NCBI RefSeq assembly: GCF_009649745.1
Contig: NZ_WJNG01000006.1
Location: 62,001-126,000 of the forward strand
From: Aquibacillus halophilus
Lineage (GTDB): Bacteria; Bacillota; Bacilli; Bacillales; Amphibacillaceae
Reading direction: 5' to 3'
Length of the DNA stretch: 64,000 bases
Below are positions 1 through 8,449 of the stretch, piece by piece. The translations under genes were made by a program, and so were the position numbers. The notes beneath the pieces are model-generated. The model had not been told where the DNA came from, made no database searches, and was given only the letters and a program-made list of their open reading frames with translations. The stretch's first letter is position 1. Every line of letters starts with the position of its first letter.

Positions 1-390
1 CAAGAAAGTTTGAATGAGTTTGGAATGGAATCAAGTCAGCTACGTCCAATTATTGATAGAGAGACCAAGTTTGCTGTCCCGGTTCCAGACCAGTTTGCTC
101 ATGAACCGATGCCGCTTGCAGGAGTTATAGAATTAGTTAAAACAGAAACTGAAGAAATCAAAATACGACCGGTTCTTGCCCTCGAACGACTTCATACCTT
201 GTTTGTTCACACGTACCGAAACTTTCTGATTAAGAGGTCGGGTTTGATGGAATGGCATTTTGATACTACAACTAAGATTGCTAATAAAATCGATTTATTT
301 CGGTTAGAACGACCTACATCTTGTTTCACGGCCAATGAATTAACGGATGTCATTTTGACGGAGATAAAAAAGGAGGAACCAAATTTATGA
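1..390 (+). CDS. HPr-kinase-like protein of a lasso peptide cluster, C-terminal part (cut by window edge)
   Basis: The reading frame is open from base 1, so this is the 3' end of a longer gene; the TTG at 10 is only an internal codon. About 129 residues remain. They look like the C-terminal half of HPr kinase/phosphorylase-like proteins: a hydrophobic strand followed by IRPVLALERL, then HTYRNFL and a final RLERP. In paeninodin-type lasso clusters such a kinase phosphorylates the C-terminal residue of the precursor peptide; that role here is inferred from the neighbours. The stop overlaps the next start as ATGA (387-390), so the two genes are translationally coupled. The P-loop, which would lie further left, cannot be checked. 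Confidence 0.75.
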   Translation, partial: QESLNEFGMESSQLRPIIDRETKFAVPVPDQFAHEPMPLAGVIELVKTETEEIKIRPVLALERLHTLFVHTYRNFLIKRSGLMEWHFDTTTKIANKIDLFRLERPTSCFTANELTDVILTEIKKEEPNL

Positions 391-677
391 TTGAACATCA
401 AGCTGTTTCGCTTAATCAGATTGTTAAACAAGGTGAAGGAAACATTGTAAGTAATATGGATGGAGAGAAAGTAATGTTAAGTATCCACAAAGGCAAGTAC
501 TATAACTTAGGTGAAATGGGTGGGGAAATTTGGGAACAGATTAAGGACCCCACTTCCGTTAAGGAATTGATTGAATCTTTACTCTCTCAGTATGATGTTG
601 AAGAAAGCGAATGTCGGGATCAGGTCATTTCGTTCTTAGGTATGTTGGCAAACGAAGAATTGATTCAACTATCATAA
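387..677 (+). CDS. Lasso peptide biosynthesis PqqD/RRE protein (B1)
   Basis: A 96-residue PqqD-like protein. The RiPP recognition element binds the leader of the precursor peptide and delivers it to the B2 protease. The family pattern is clear: a strand with IVSNMDGEKVMLSIHKGKYY, then NLGEMGGEIWEQI, then a helical SVKELIESLLSQYD and a terminal helix. Size is typical for stand-alone B1. It overlaps the kinase-like gene by 4 bases, has AAAGGAGG at 369-376, and is followed 19 bases later by B2, the normal B1-B2 order in Firmicutes lasso clusters. Confidence 0.9.
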   Translation: MIEHQAVSLNQIVKQGEGNIVSNMDGEKVMLSIHKGKYYNLGEMGGEIWEQIKDPTSVKELIESLLSQYDVEESECRDQVISFLGMLANEELIQLS

Positions 678-696
678 TTAAGGAAGGAATTAAGAA

Positions 697-1137
697 ATGA
701 GGAAGTTTAAGAGTTTTTTATTAATGGATCGAAAATTGAAACTGCTATTATTTGAATCTTATTTTTACTTAGGATGGGCTCGCATATTAAAAAATGTACC
801 TTTTTCAAAGGTAGCTCCTTCCTTGGGCATCCAAATGCAAGAGACCACGAGAAATAATGATTTAGCGAACAAACAATTGTTAAGCAGTGTTTCTCAGGCA
901 ATCCACATGATGAGCCGCTACACCTTTTGGGAGAGTCAATGTCTCGTTAAAGCAATTGCTGCAATGAAAATGTTGGAGAAACGTAATGTGGAGAGCACAT
1001 TGTATTTAGGGACTGCAAAAGATGAGTCCGGGAAGTTAGTTGCACATGCATGGTTACGAAGCGGTTCGTATTATATTACTGGATCAGAAGTAATGGAGCA
1101 ATTTACTGTCGTTAGTAAATTTGCAAAAAACGTTTAA
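697..1137 (+). CDS. Lasso peptide biosynthesis transglutaminase-like leader protease (B2)
   Basis: A 146-residue B2 protein of the transglutaminase-like cysteine protease family, which removes the leader from the lasso precursor with B1's help. The catalytic Cys is Cys82 in ESQCLVKAIAAMKML and the His is His117 in VAHAWL. The Asp expected about 12 residues after the His (as in McjB) is not present: the segment reads RSGSYYITGSEV, with Glu131 the nearest acidic residue. Whether Firmicutes B2 proteins generally differ here I cannot check. RBS AAGGAAGGA precedes the start. Confidence 0.88.
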   Translation: MRKFKSFLLMDRKLKLLLFESYFYLGWARILKNVPFSKVAPSLGIQMQETTRNNDLANKQLLSSVSQAIHMMSRYTFWESQCLVKAIAAMKMLEKRNVESTLYLGTAKDESGKLVAHAWLRSGSYYITGSEVMEQFTVVSKFAKNV

Positions 1138-1152
1138 AATGAAGGAGAAAAA

Positions 1153-2334
1153 ATGGATAACAAATATCGTCTCGAGTTAGCAGGAATATCGAAAGAATTA
1201 CTTTTAATCCTCGAATTCCTGAAAAGGGATGAGTATGCCCCTCTAATTGAACCCCAACTGTTAATAAATGTCGACTGGAATTTATTTATCAATCTAGTGA
1301 ATCATCATCGTCTTTATCCACTTCTATATCGTAAGTTGAAGTTAGTTAAAAAAGGCTTGATTCCAAAGTTCGTTATAGAATACATCGAACAAAAATATAA
1401 GCAAAATACATTCCAGATGTTGTTACTTAGTGCTGAAATGGAGCAAATCAGTAAGTTATTTAATCAAGGAGAAATCAGGTCTCTGTTTCTGAAGGGACCA
1501 ATACTTGCCCAAGAGCTGTACGGAGATGTTTCTCTTCGAACCTCGAGTGACTTAGATATTCTAATTCCAATTAATAAACTAGAGAATGCGGAAAGACTGC
1601 TCGAGAATCTAGGGTACGAAAAAGACGACTATATTCAAACCGTGTTAAACGATTGGAAATGGCGTCACCACCATGTTACTTATATTCATCCAGAAAAAAG
1701 ATTGAAACTAGAAATACATTGGAGATTAAATCCAGGGCCAAGTAAAGAACCGAGCTTTGAACAGTTGTGGGAACGAAAAACAAGAAGCTCACTTATCAGC
1801 TATCCCGTTTATCTACTAGGTAAAGAAGATTTATTTTTATTGCTCGTGTCCCACGGTGCTAGGCATGGTTGGTCCAGGCTGCGCTGGTTACTCGATATCA
1901 GTCAGCTGTTGAATCAGAAACTAGATTGGCCTAAAGTTGGTAAGCTACTTAGAACCTACCATTTTCAGAATGAAGGTGGTCAGTCTGTGATTCTAGCTTC
2001 GGAGCTGTTGGGTTCGAAAATCAGTGAAAACATGACCTCTTTATTATTAGGAGAAAAACAAAGCCAATTGGCACAACAAGCGACTTTTTACTTTAAACAG
2101 ATGGTTAACTTACATACCAATCCAGTTCCAAACGAAATAGCTGTTTATCATAAACGTTATTTGTTTTCATTAATGTCAGTTCAACGAAAAATAGTATTTA
2201 TAGTAAATTTTTTTCATCCGTATCCAGAGGATGCTCATACATTACCATTACCAAAGCAATTTCACTTTCTTTATTTTCCGTTAAGGCCTTTATTATGGGC
2301 GTGGAGAAAAATGAGGCAACAAGCTTTATCCTAG
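1153..2334 (+). CDS. Nucleotidyltransferase family protein of the lasso cluster (NTP_transf_5 type)
   Basis: A 393-residue protein of the PF14907-type nucleotidyltransferase family. The core is visible: LFLKGPILAQELYGD at 111-125 and TSSDLDIL at 130-137, where Asp133 and Asp135 fit the metal-binding pair of the pol-beta fold. Genes of this family recur in paeninodin-type lasso operons beside the kinase and exporter; their chemistry on the peptide is not settled to my knowledge. It starts 15 bases after B2 with AAGGAG and ends 12 bases before the exporter, so it belongs to the same operon. Its presence points to a modified lasso peptide. Confidence 0.85.
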   Translation: MDNKYRLELAGISKELLLILEFLKRDEYAPLIEPQLLINVDWNLFINLVNHHRLYPLLYRKLKLVKKGLIPKFVIEYIEQKYKQNTFQMLLLSAEMEQISKLFNQGEIRSLFLKGPILAQELYGDVSLRTSSDLDILIPINKLENAERLLENLGYEKDDYIQTVLNDWKWRHHHVTYIHPEKRLKLEIHWRLNPGPSKEPSFEQLWERKTRSSLISYPVYLLGKEDLFLLLVSHGARHGWSRLRWLLDISQLLNQKLDWPKVGKLLRTYHFQNEGGQSVILASELLGSKISENMTSLLLGEKQSQLAQQATFYFKQMVNLHTNPVPNEIAVYHKRYLFSLMSVQRKIVFIVNFFHPYPEDAHTLPLPKQFHFLYFPLRPLLWAWRKMRQQALS

Positions 2335-2346
2335 GGGGATAATCGA

Positions 2347-4146
2347 ATGCGGCATATCTTGTATTTTTTGAAACAAATTCATACTTATTCGGGCAAAACT
2401 CTCTACATAAATATGTTTGCAATGATGGGAATTAGTTTATTGGAAGGTGTTGGGATACTTCTGCTCATTCCAATGATAAGTATGAGCGGAATCGTCGATT
2501 TAGGTGGAGGAGATATCCCGATTGTGGGCAACTTGTTCAGTCTACTGGAAGGCATACCTAGTTCGATAGCATTGCCTTCAATATTAGCTATTTACGTGTT
2601 GATTGTCATAAGTCAAAACGTGTTGAACCGGCAAATTACAGTTAAGAATGCAATTATCCAACATGGGTTTTTAAGGCATGTCAGATTAGAAACCTACGGA
2701 CTGCTCCTCCATGCCAATTGGAATTTTTATATCAAAAATAGGAAATCAGATTTAATTAACCTACTAACAGCAGAGATTGCTCGCGCAAGTGCAGGTACGA
2801 ATTCATTTTTACAGTTTGTTGCTTCACTGGTATTTACTAGTATGCAAATCATACTTGCCTTTGTTCTATCACCAACTATAACTGCTTTTGTACTGATGTG
2901 TGGGTTAGTGCTTATCTTTTTTAATCGTAAGTTTCTTACCCGTTCGTTGGAACTTGGGAACAGGAATTATGAACTAGGTAGAAGTTATTTATCAGGAATT
3001 ACAGATCAGATTAATGGAATTAAAGATATAAAGAGTAATACGTTGGAAGAATCGAGAATGGACTGGTACAGCTCGATAACACATAGAATGCAGACAGAAC
3101 AAGTTGAATACACGAAACTAAAAAGTACTTCACAGTTATACTATAAAGTCGCATCTGCCGTATTGATAGCAGGATTTATTTTAATAGCTGTAAATTTATT
3201 CAACGCTCAGGCGGGCCAATTGATGTTAGTGATTGTCATATTTTCGAGGCTATGGCCACGAGTTGCGGGAATTCAAGCTTCGATGGAGCAAATTGCGACC
3301 ATGATACCGGCTTTCAAAGCAGTAAAAGCCTTGCAACATGAATGTAAAAATGTCCAGGAGTTTACTACTAAGTTTGACCAGGCTGTTAAACCACTTGAGA
3401 TTAGAATCGGCGTTTCTTGCGAGAATGTTAGCTTCAAATACAATCAGAATGCCGAGAAATACGCTTTAAACAATATTAATCTTTCCATTCCATCTAATCA
3501 AATGACGGCTTTTGTTGGTAAATCAGGAGCTGGGAAAAGCACCTTGATTGACTTATTGATGGGCTTAAATCAACCACAGAAAGGAATGGTGCTGATTGAT
3601 GACACTCCACTAACAAGTGAGAATTTAACAGCTTTGAGGCAATCGATTAGTTATGTAGCACAGGAACCGTTCTTATTTAATACGAGCATTAGGGATAATT
3701 TAACATTAGTAGAACCAAGTGCAACAGAGGCGCAGTTATGGTCAGCACTAGAATTCTCTTCAGCTGCTGAATTTGTTAGTAAGCTTCCTGACGGACTAGA
3801 TAGCTTAATAGGTGACCGAGGAATTAGATTATCAGGTGGAGAAAGACAACGACTTGTTTTGGCAAGAGCTATTTTACGGAAGCCTTCTATATTAGTACTT
3901 GATGAGGCAACAAGTGCACTTGATACAGAAAATGAGATGAAGATCCAAGAGGCATTAGAGAGACTTAAAGGGAACATGACCATCATTGTTATTGCTCATC
4001 GGCTATCGACAATCCGTAACGCTGATCAAGTGGTCGTTCTCGATGAAGGAGAAATAGTCCAAATCGGAGAATTTGCCCAGCTTGCTGAGGAGAAGAGAAG
4101 TATGTTCAGTCACCTGTTAGGGAATCAATTGAAAGCAACCAATTAA
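2347..4146 (+). CDS. ABC exporter of the lasso cluster (fused membrane and ATPase domains)
   Basis: A 599-residue ABC half-transporter with an N-terminal six-helix membrane domain (about 1-330) and a C-terminal ATPase. Walker A is GKSGAGKS (391-398), the signature is LSGGERQR (495-502), Walker B ends in LDEATSALD with Asp519 and Glu520, and the switch His lies in IVIAHRLS. In lasso clusters this protein (the D gene) exports the mature peptide and usually gives the producer immunity. It follows the nucleotidyltransferase by 12 bases with RBS TAGGGGG. No peptidase C39 domain is present, as expected because B2 removes the leader. Confidence 0.92.
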   Translation: MRHILYFLKQIHTYSGKTLYINMFAMMGISLLEGVGILLLIPMISMSGIVDLGGGDIPIVGNLFSLLEGIPSSIALPSILAIYVLIVISQNVLNRQITVKNAIIQHGFLRHVRLETYGLLLHANWNFYIKNRKSDLINLLTAEIARASAGTNSFLQFVASLVFTSMQIILAFVLSPTITAFVLMCGLVLIFFNRKFLTRSLELGNRNYELGRSYLSGITDQINGIKDIKSNTLEESRMDWYSSITHRMQTEQVEYTKLKSTSQLYYKVASAVLIAGFILIAVNLFNAQAGQLMLVIVIFSRLWPRVAGIQASMEQIATMIPAFKAVKALQHECKNVQEFTTKFDQAVKPLEIRIGVSCENVSFKYNQNAEKYALNNINLSIPSNQMTAFVGKSGAGKSTLIDLLMGLNQPQKGMVLIDDTPLTSENLTALRQSISYVAQEPFLFNTSIRDNLTLVEPSATEAQLWSALEFSSAAEFVSKLPDGLDSLIGDRGIRLSGGERQRLVLARAILRKPSILVLDEATSALDTENEMKIQEALERLKGNMTIIVIAHRLSTIRNADQVVVLDEGEIVQIGEFAQLAEEKRSMFSHLLGNQLKATN

Positions 4147-4219
4147 AATTTCAATATGAGTTGGGTAAATTTATAAAAATATTGGAATCGTTGTTATAGT
4201 TATAGAAGGGATAGATCTA

Positions 4220-5284
4220 ATGAAAAAAACTCTATTAGTTTTTTTAAAATGTGCAGTCTTAACGCTATTAATCAGCTGTTCGTCAATTACAGAAGATGAT
4301 TCAGACCAACAAGATGAACTAGAACAAAAAAATGCTCAGGAGTCTGTGGAAACATCAGAAGAAACAATAGAAACAGAGGAAGCTTCAACAGACACCCCTG
4401 TACAAAATAGTAATAATCAACTTTTTGTTCCAAGTGAAGATGATAATATTATCTCAATTATTGAACTGCCAACTAATCGTGTTTCTGGTGAAATAAAGAC
4501 AGGCGAAAGACCTGCGAATGTTGTATTTTTAAAAGAACAAGAGAAGGCGTTCGTTACGCAACGTAATGGAAATAGTATAGGTGTAATTGATTTAGACGAA
4601 TACACGATGATAAAGGAAATTGAAGTTGGGATTGATCCTCATGGTCTAGTACTTACAGAGGATAAGGAACAACTTTATGTAACGACGGTAGGGGATCAAT
4701 ATGTCTATGTGATTGATACGCTAAAAGAAGAAGTGAGTAGAAAAATTGATTTAGGAAGTGGTGCAAGAACCAATTATCCAACTCTTGATGGGGATAAACT
4801 ATATGTAACTGATCATTCAAATCAACTAGTTTACGCAATTGAAAATGATCAAATAATTAAAACTTATAAAGTCAGTGGTGCTCCAATGGTATCTAGAACT
4901 AGTAAGGATGGTAGTTTACTTTATGTTGCTTCAAGTAGCTATGGTGCTCTGGAAGTATTTGATACAAATACAGGTGAAAAGGTGAATGAAATCAAATCAG
5001 GTGATGACGTAACTGATTTTGTGATAACTGATGATGAGAAACGTTTGATTGCAACAAATAAAAATGAAAACAGCGTTAGTATTATTGATTTAGTTTCAGG
5101 TAAGATTATTGAAAAAATCGATGATTTAGCTGCACCTAAACATATTTCGTTTAATGGCGACGAATCTATGGTCTATTTAACACTTGGTGGTACAAATAAA
5201 GTTGCTGTTATTAATCTGGAATCAACGGAACTTGTTGAAGAGATAGTGGTAGGGAGTACTCCACATGGGATTCAACTAAGGTAA
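4220..5284 (+). CDS. Lipoprotein with YVTN-type beta-propeller repeats
   Basis: A 354-residue lipoprotein. The signal peptide ends in the lipobox LISC with Cys20 as the lipidated residue, followed by a Glu/Asp/Gln/Thr-rich linker to about residue 70. The remainder is a run of about 40-residue repeats of the YVTN/YncE type (for example NSIGVIDLDEYTMIKEIEVG and YVYVIDTLKEE), fitting a seven-bladed propeller outside the membrane. It lies 73 bases after the lasso exporter on the same strand with its own RBS (AGAAGGGATAG). Whether it belongs to the lasso system, for example in binding or immunity, is open. Such propellers are often binding or redox scaffolds; no catalytic motif is visible. Confidence 0.85.
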   Translation: MKKTLLVFLKCAVLTLLISCSSITEDDSDQQDELEQKNAQESVETSEETIETEEASTDTPVQNSNNQLFVPSEDDNIISIIELPTNRVSGEIKTGERPANVVFLKEQEKAFVTQRNGNSIGVIDLDEYTMIKEIEVGIDPHGLVLTEDKEQLYVTTVGDQYVYVIDTLKEEVSRKIDLGSGARTNYPTLDGDKLYVTDHSNQLVYAIENDQIIKTYKVSGAPMVSRTSKDGSLLYVASSSYGALEVFDTNTGEKVNEIKSGDDVTDFVITDDEKRLIATNKNENSVSIIDLVSGKIIEKIDDLAAPKHISFNGDESMVYLTLGGTNKVAVINLESTELVEEIVVGSTPHGIQLR

Positions 5285-5376
5285 GCTTGCTGATAGACAT
5301 AAAAAAGTCTTGATAACTCATTAACAAAACATTCACTTATCTATGGTCGGTGTTTTGTAAATTAAGGAGCGTTGTC

Positions 5377-6354
5377 TTGAAGAAGCTAGGTGGTAAATTT
5401 TTGAAAGGTACCATTTTATTAATGTTTTTTTTAGTTGTTTATACTGTATGGGACAATAATCGAATAATAGTTGTTAAACAAGATATACCTATAGAAGATC
5501 TTCCAAACGAGTTGGAAAATTACACTATCCTTCAAGTTTCTGATCTTCATGAAAAAAACTTTGGAAAAAACCAAGAACGGTTAATTAAAGCTATAAATTC
5601 TATCAAATATGATGCGATACTCTTTACAGGAGATATGATAGAAAATAAAGAAAGTGCAACTTATCAACCTTTTTATGAGGTATTAGAAGGAATAGAAAAT
5701 AAAAAAACAGCATTATTTATACCAGGTAATACCGATCCAGATAGTTATTATGTTCACTTAACAGTAGAAAAAAGTGAATTTATTAATGGATTGGAAGACA
5801 GAGGGGTAAAACTTTTGGAATCAGTTTACACAGTTGAAGTTGGAACGAAAACTATTGATTTTGTTAATTTTGAATTATCGATTATGGATGGAAAAGTAAG
5901 CACGATTGAGGGAATACCACAACCGTCATATATTCAAGACAATCAATATATTGCCTATCAAAGTTTATTGTTAGAGGAAATGAAATATTTAGATCAAGGG
6001 GTGGACAAGAATGTGTTAATTGCTCTTAGCCATTATCCCGCAATTGATGCTAGAATTGACCAAATTAATGAAAGGCCGCTTTTGAAAATGCGGAATTTTG
6101 ATTTAGTGATAGCAGGTCATTACCATGGAGGGCAAATTCGTCTGCCATTTATAGGTGCTTTATTTGTACCAGAGCCATGGTACTCGGATAGTTTTTTCCC
6201 TCCGCAAAATCGTGTAAAAGGACTTTGGGAATATAAGGGTCTCAAGCAATATGTAAGTGCAGGCCTTGGAAGTAGTGATGCGGTCTCGTATTTGGATTTT
6301 CGATTTTTAAATTCACCTGAGATAAATGTATTGAAATTTAAAAAAAGTCATTAG
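5377..6354 (+). CDS. Membrane-anchored calcineurin-like metallophosphoesterase (YkuE-like)
   Basis: I chose the TTG start at 5377 because AAGGAG lies 7 bases upstream (5364-5369); the GTG at 5350 has no RBS. The product of about 325 residues has one N-terminal membrane helix (KGTILLMFFLVVYTVW) and a metallophosphoesterase domain outside the cell. Motifs in order: SDLHEK, FTGDMIE, PGNTDPDS, ALSHYPA, AGHYHGGQI. Two differ from the usual family: GDMIE replaces GDxxD, and GNTD replaces GNH[D/E], so the usual catalytic His is Thr. Substrate unknown; YkuE-like enzymes act on cell-envelope phosphoesters. Confidence 0.85.
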   Translation: MKKLGGKFLKGTILLMFFLVVYTVWDNNRIIVVKQDIPIEDLPNELENYTILQVSDLHEKNFGKNQERLIKAINSIKYDAILFTGDMIENKESATYQPFYEVLEGIENKKTALFIPGNTDPDSYYVHLTVEKSEFINGLEDRGVKLLESVYTVEVGTKTIDFVNFELSIMDGKVSTIEGIPQPSYIQDNQYIAYQSLLLEEMKYLDQGVDKNVLIALSHYPAIDARIDQINERPLLKMRNFDLVIAGHYHGGQIRLPFIGALFVPEPWYSDSFFPPQNRVKGLWEYKGLKQYVSAGLGSSDAVSYLDFRFLNSPEINVLKFKKSH

Positions 6355-6569
6355 ACTTAGATGCCTGTCGTGTTTAAACATGTGAATGACTAAGCTTATA
6401 TACTGTTAAATATGTTGAATATTTGTTCTCATTTTTAAAATTTAATAGTGGAGAAAAATTAATGTGAAAGTGAAATGAACAAAAAATTCAATATAATAGT
6501 AGTAATTCGCTGGATCTAGTGATGGCGGATTAACAATCAATTGGTACTTGCTGAAGGAAAAAGATAGGT

Positions 6570-6701
6570 GTGCAAATACTTGTCATTCAGAGTAAACAAG
6601 CTCTTAGAGTGACGAAAGTTGAAGGAACTGTTTTTCTTGCATACGATTGGGAAATACAAATTCAACATGTCCCTATCCAACGATTATTAAAAGGAGGTTA
6701 G
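6570..6701 (+). CDS. Possible small protein upstream of the CapA-like gene (43 aa)
   Basis: A GTG-started frame of 43 codons ends 5 bases before the CapA-like start and contains that gene's RBS, so the two would be coupled. AAGGAAAAAG (6555-6564) could serve as its RBS. The translation (for example RVTKVEGTVFLAYDWEIQ) has a protein-like composition, but I recognise no family. It may be a real small gene or a fragment. Low confidence. Confidence 0.3.
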   Translation: MQILVIQSKQALRVTKVEGTVFLAYDWEIQIQHVPIQRLLKGG

Positions 6702-6706
6702 TCGAT

Positions 6707-7927
6707 ATGAGCAATCAACAATTAAAATTGACTTTTGTTGGGGATGTAATGTGTGAATCAAAGCAGATACCTGCACATGAATTGAGTAATGGTCAATATG
6801 ACTACAATGAAGTCTTTATAGATATTAAAACGCATCTTGGAAAGTCAGACTATGTTGTTGCAAATCTTGAAACCCCAATAGCTGGAAAAGAGTTAGGATA
6901 CACAACAGAAAAATATAGCTATAATACACCAAAAGAATTTGTTGAGTCATTAAAAAGATCAGGTGTTAACTTGGTATCTACTGCTAATAATCATTGTTTA
7001 GACCGTGGTGTACAAGGACTAAGGAACACAATAAAACAATTAGACGAAATAGAATTAAAGCACGTTGGCACGAATTCGGATAAGGATAGCAGGAAATATC
7101 TAATAGAAGAAATAGAAGGAATTAAGATTGGATTTCTTTCTTATACATATGGTACAAATGCTTTCGCCAACAATGTCTATCTTAAAAAAGAAGAAAAATA
7201 TATGGTCAATTTATTCCAGGAACAAGAGTTAAATAATAGGTTAACTAGGAAAATATATCATAATCCTGCTAATTTGTTTTCGCGTATTTATAATAAATTC
7301 GGTAGATTATTAAATCCGCAGCAATTTATGAAACCAGTATATGAGCGGAAAGAAAGAAGTATTCAATGTAAAAAACAATTGGTAAAAGATTTGAAACAAT
7401 GTAAAGAAGATGGTGCGGAATATATTGTTATGCTTATGCATGCTGGAGGACAGTATAATGATTCTCCAACTACCTATACACAGAAGCTTTCAAACTTTTT
7501 GTTAAAAAAAGGTGTTGATGCCGTGATTGGTAATCATGAACATGTAGTTCACCATTGTAAAATTCAAGGGAACAATCAAGAAAAAATAACTGCATATTCA
7601 CTTGGTGGTTTTTCAGGAATAGCTGGTGTCTATAAAGAGCCATATAATAAAATGGCAGATTACTCGGTAATTTTCAATGTATATCTTTCGAAAAAAGGTA
7701 ATGAAGTTAAAGTTCAAAAAACTACATTTTCAGTAATTAAATCAATTCCATTTGGTAAAGATAAAGTCAAAACAGTTCTTGTGAATGACCTAATCAGAAA
7801 CTGTGAAAATGAAAATGAAAGACAAAAGTTGCTTTCAGATAATGAGAAAATGGTTAATACCTTCTTTGGTTCTCAATTTAAAGTAGTTGAAATTCAAGAT
7901 GAATATAATCTTAAATCTATTAATTGA
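6707..7927 (+). CDS. CapA-family poly-gamma-glutamate/capsule-type metallophosphatase
   Basis: The start is the ATG at 6707, 8 bases after AAAAGGAGG (6690-6698); an upstream in-frame ATG at 6647 has no RBS. The 406-residue product belongs to the CapA (PGA_cap) branch of the calcineurin-like superfamily. Visible motifs: TFVGDVMCES near the start, VVANLETPIAG, STANNHCLDRGVQGL, IVMLMHAGGQYND and VDAVIGNHEHVVHH. No signal peptide or membrane helix is visible at the N-terminus, so this copy may be cytosolic or exported with a partner. The CapB/CapC ligase genes that accompany true capsule CapA are absent, so its exact role is unknown. Confidence 0.87.
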   Translation: MSNQQLKLTFVGDVMCESKQIPAHELSNGQYDYNEVFIDIKTHLGKSDYVVANLETPIAGKELGYTTEKYSYNTPKEFVESLKRSGVNLVSTANNHCLDRGVQGLRNTIKQLDEIELKHVGTNSDKDSRKYLIEEIEGIKIGFLSYTYGTNAFANNVYLKKEEKYMVNLFQEQELNNRLTRKIYHNPANLFSRIYNKFGRLLNPQQFMKPVYERKERSIQCKKQLVKDLKQCKEDGAEYIVMLMHAGGQYNDSPTTYTQKLSNFLLKKGVDAVIGNHEHVVHHCKIQGNNQEKITAYSLGGFSGIAGVYKEPYNKMADYSVIFNVYLSKKGNEVKVQKTTFSVIKSIPFGKDKVKTVLVNDLIRNCENENERQKLLSDNEKMVNTFFGSQFKVVEIQDEYNLKSIN

Positions 7928-8004
7928 AGTAGTATCACCATTAAAAAGAGCCTTGCTTTGTCTGTAACTGAGAGTGATTTCAAATTAAATAGGCAGGCAT
8001 TCTA

Positions 8005-8202
8005 CTATTTCATCCAATCTTCAAATAACCCGCTTCCATTGCAACCTGGACAATGATAATCACTGCCATAATAATGTTCATAAGACATTATTGGAATTCC
8101 CATTCCGTTGCAATCGGGGCACTTTCCCAATTTCTCCATTTTAACTACTTTTTTCTGATACATTCCGTCTGCCCAATCGGATAGCTTACTGAGTACTCCC
8201 AT
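8005..8202 (-). CDS. Small protein with DnaJ-like CxxCxGxG zinc motifs
   Basis: A 65-residue protein. A short amphipathic N-terminus (MGVLSKLSDWADGMYQKK) is followed by two CxxCxGxG motifs, CPDCNGMG and CPGCNGSG, 20 residues apart; four Cys could bind one zinc as in half a DnaJ cysteine-rich domain. A second ATG 3 bases upstream is possible, but this start matches the paralogue at 54123-54320, which has the same layout (SYEHYYGSDYHC against PYEHFYNSSFQC) and the same GLF.DW ending. RBS GAGGTGA precedes it. Function unknown; single-gene unit. Confidence 0.75.
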   Translation of the reverse strand: MGVLSKLSDWADGMYQKKVVKMEKLGKCPDCNGMGIPIMSYEHYYGSDYHCPGCNGSGLFEDWMK

Positions 8203-8449
8203 CATTTATCACCTCAATTTTTACTATGTGCTATTATGATTATTTTATTCCATTGATGGAATAATGGACACTCGTCACAGTTTGAAATGAGCACTTTTGA
8301 CCTGAAAAGCTGTATTAACTGTATTAAATGAAGCAAAAACGATTATAACCACGGAAGAAAAACTGGAAAACGTGGAAAATGTTTATGTGTTGAAGTAGAA
8401 TTAACCATAGTATGTAATCGTCATTAAAAGAGCTTCTGAGGTGAACAAA

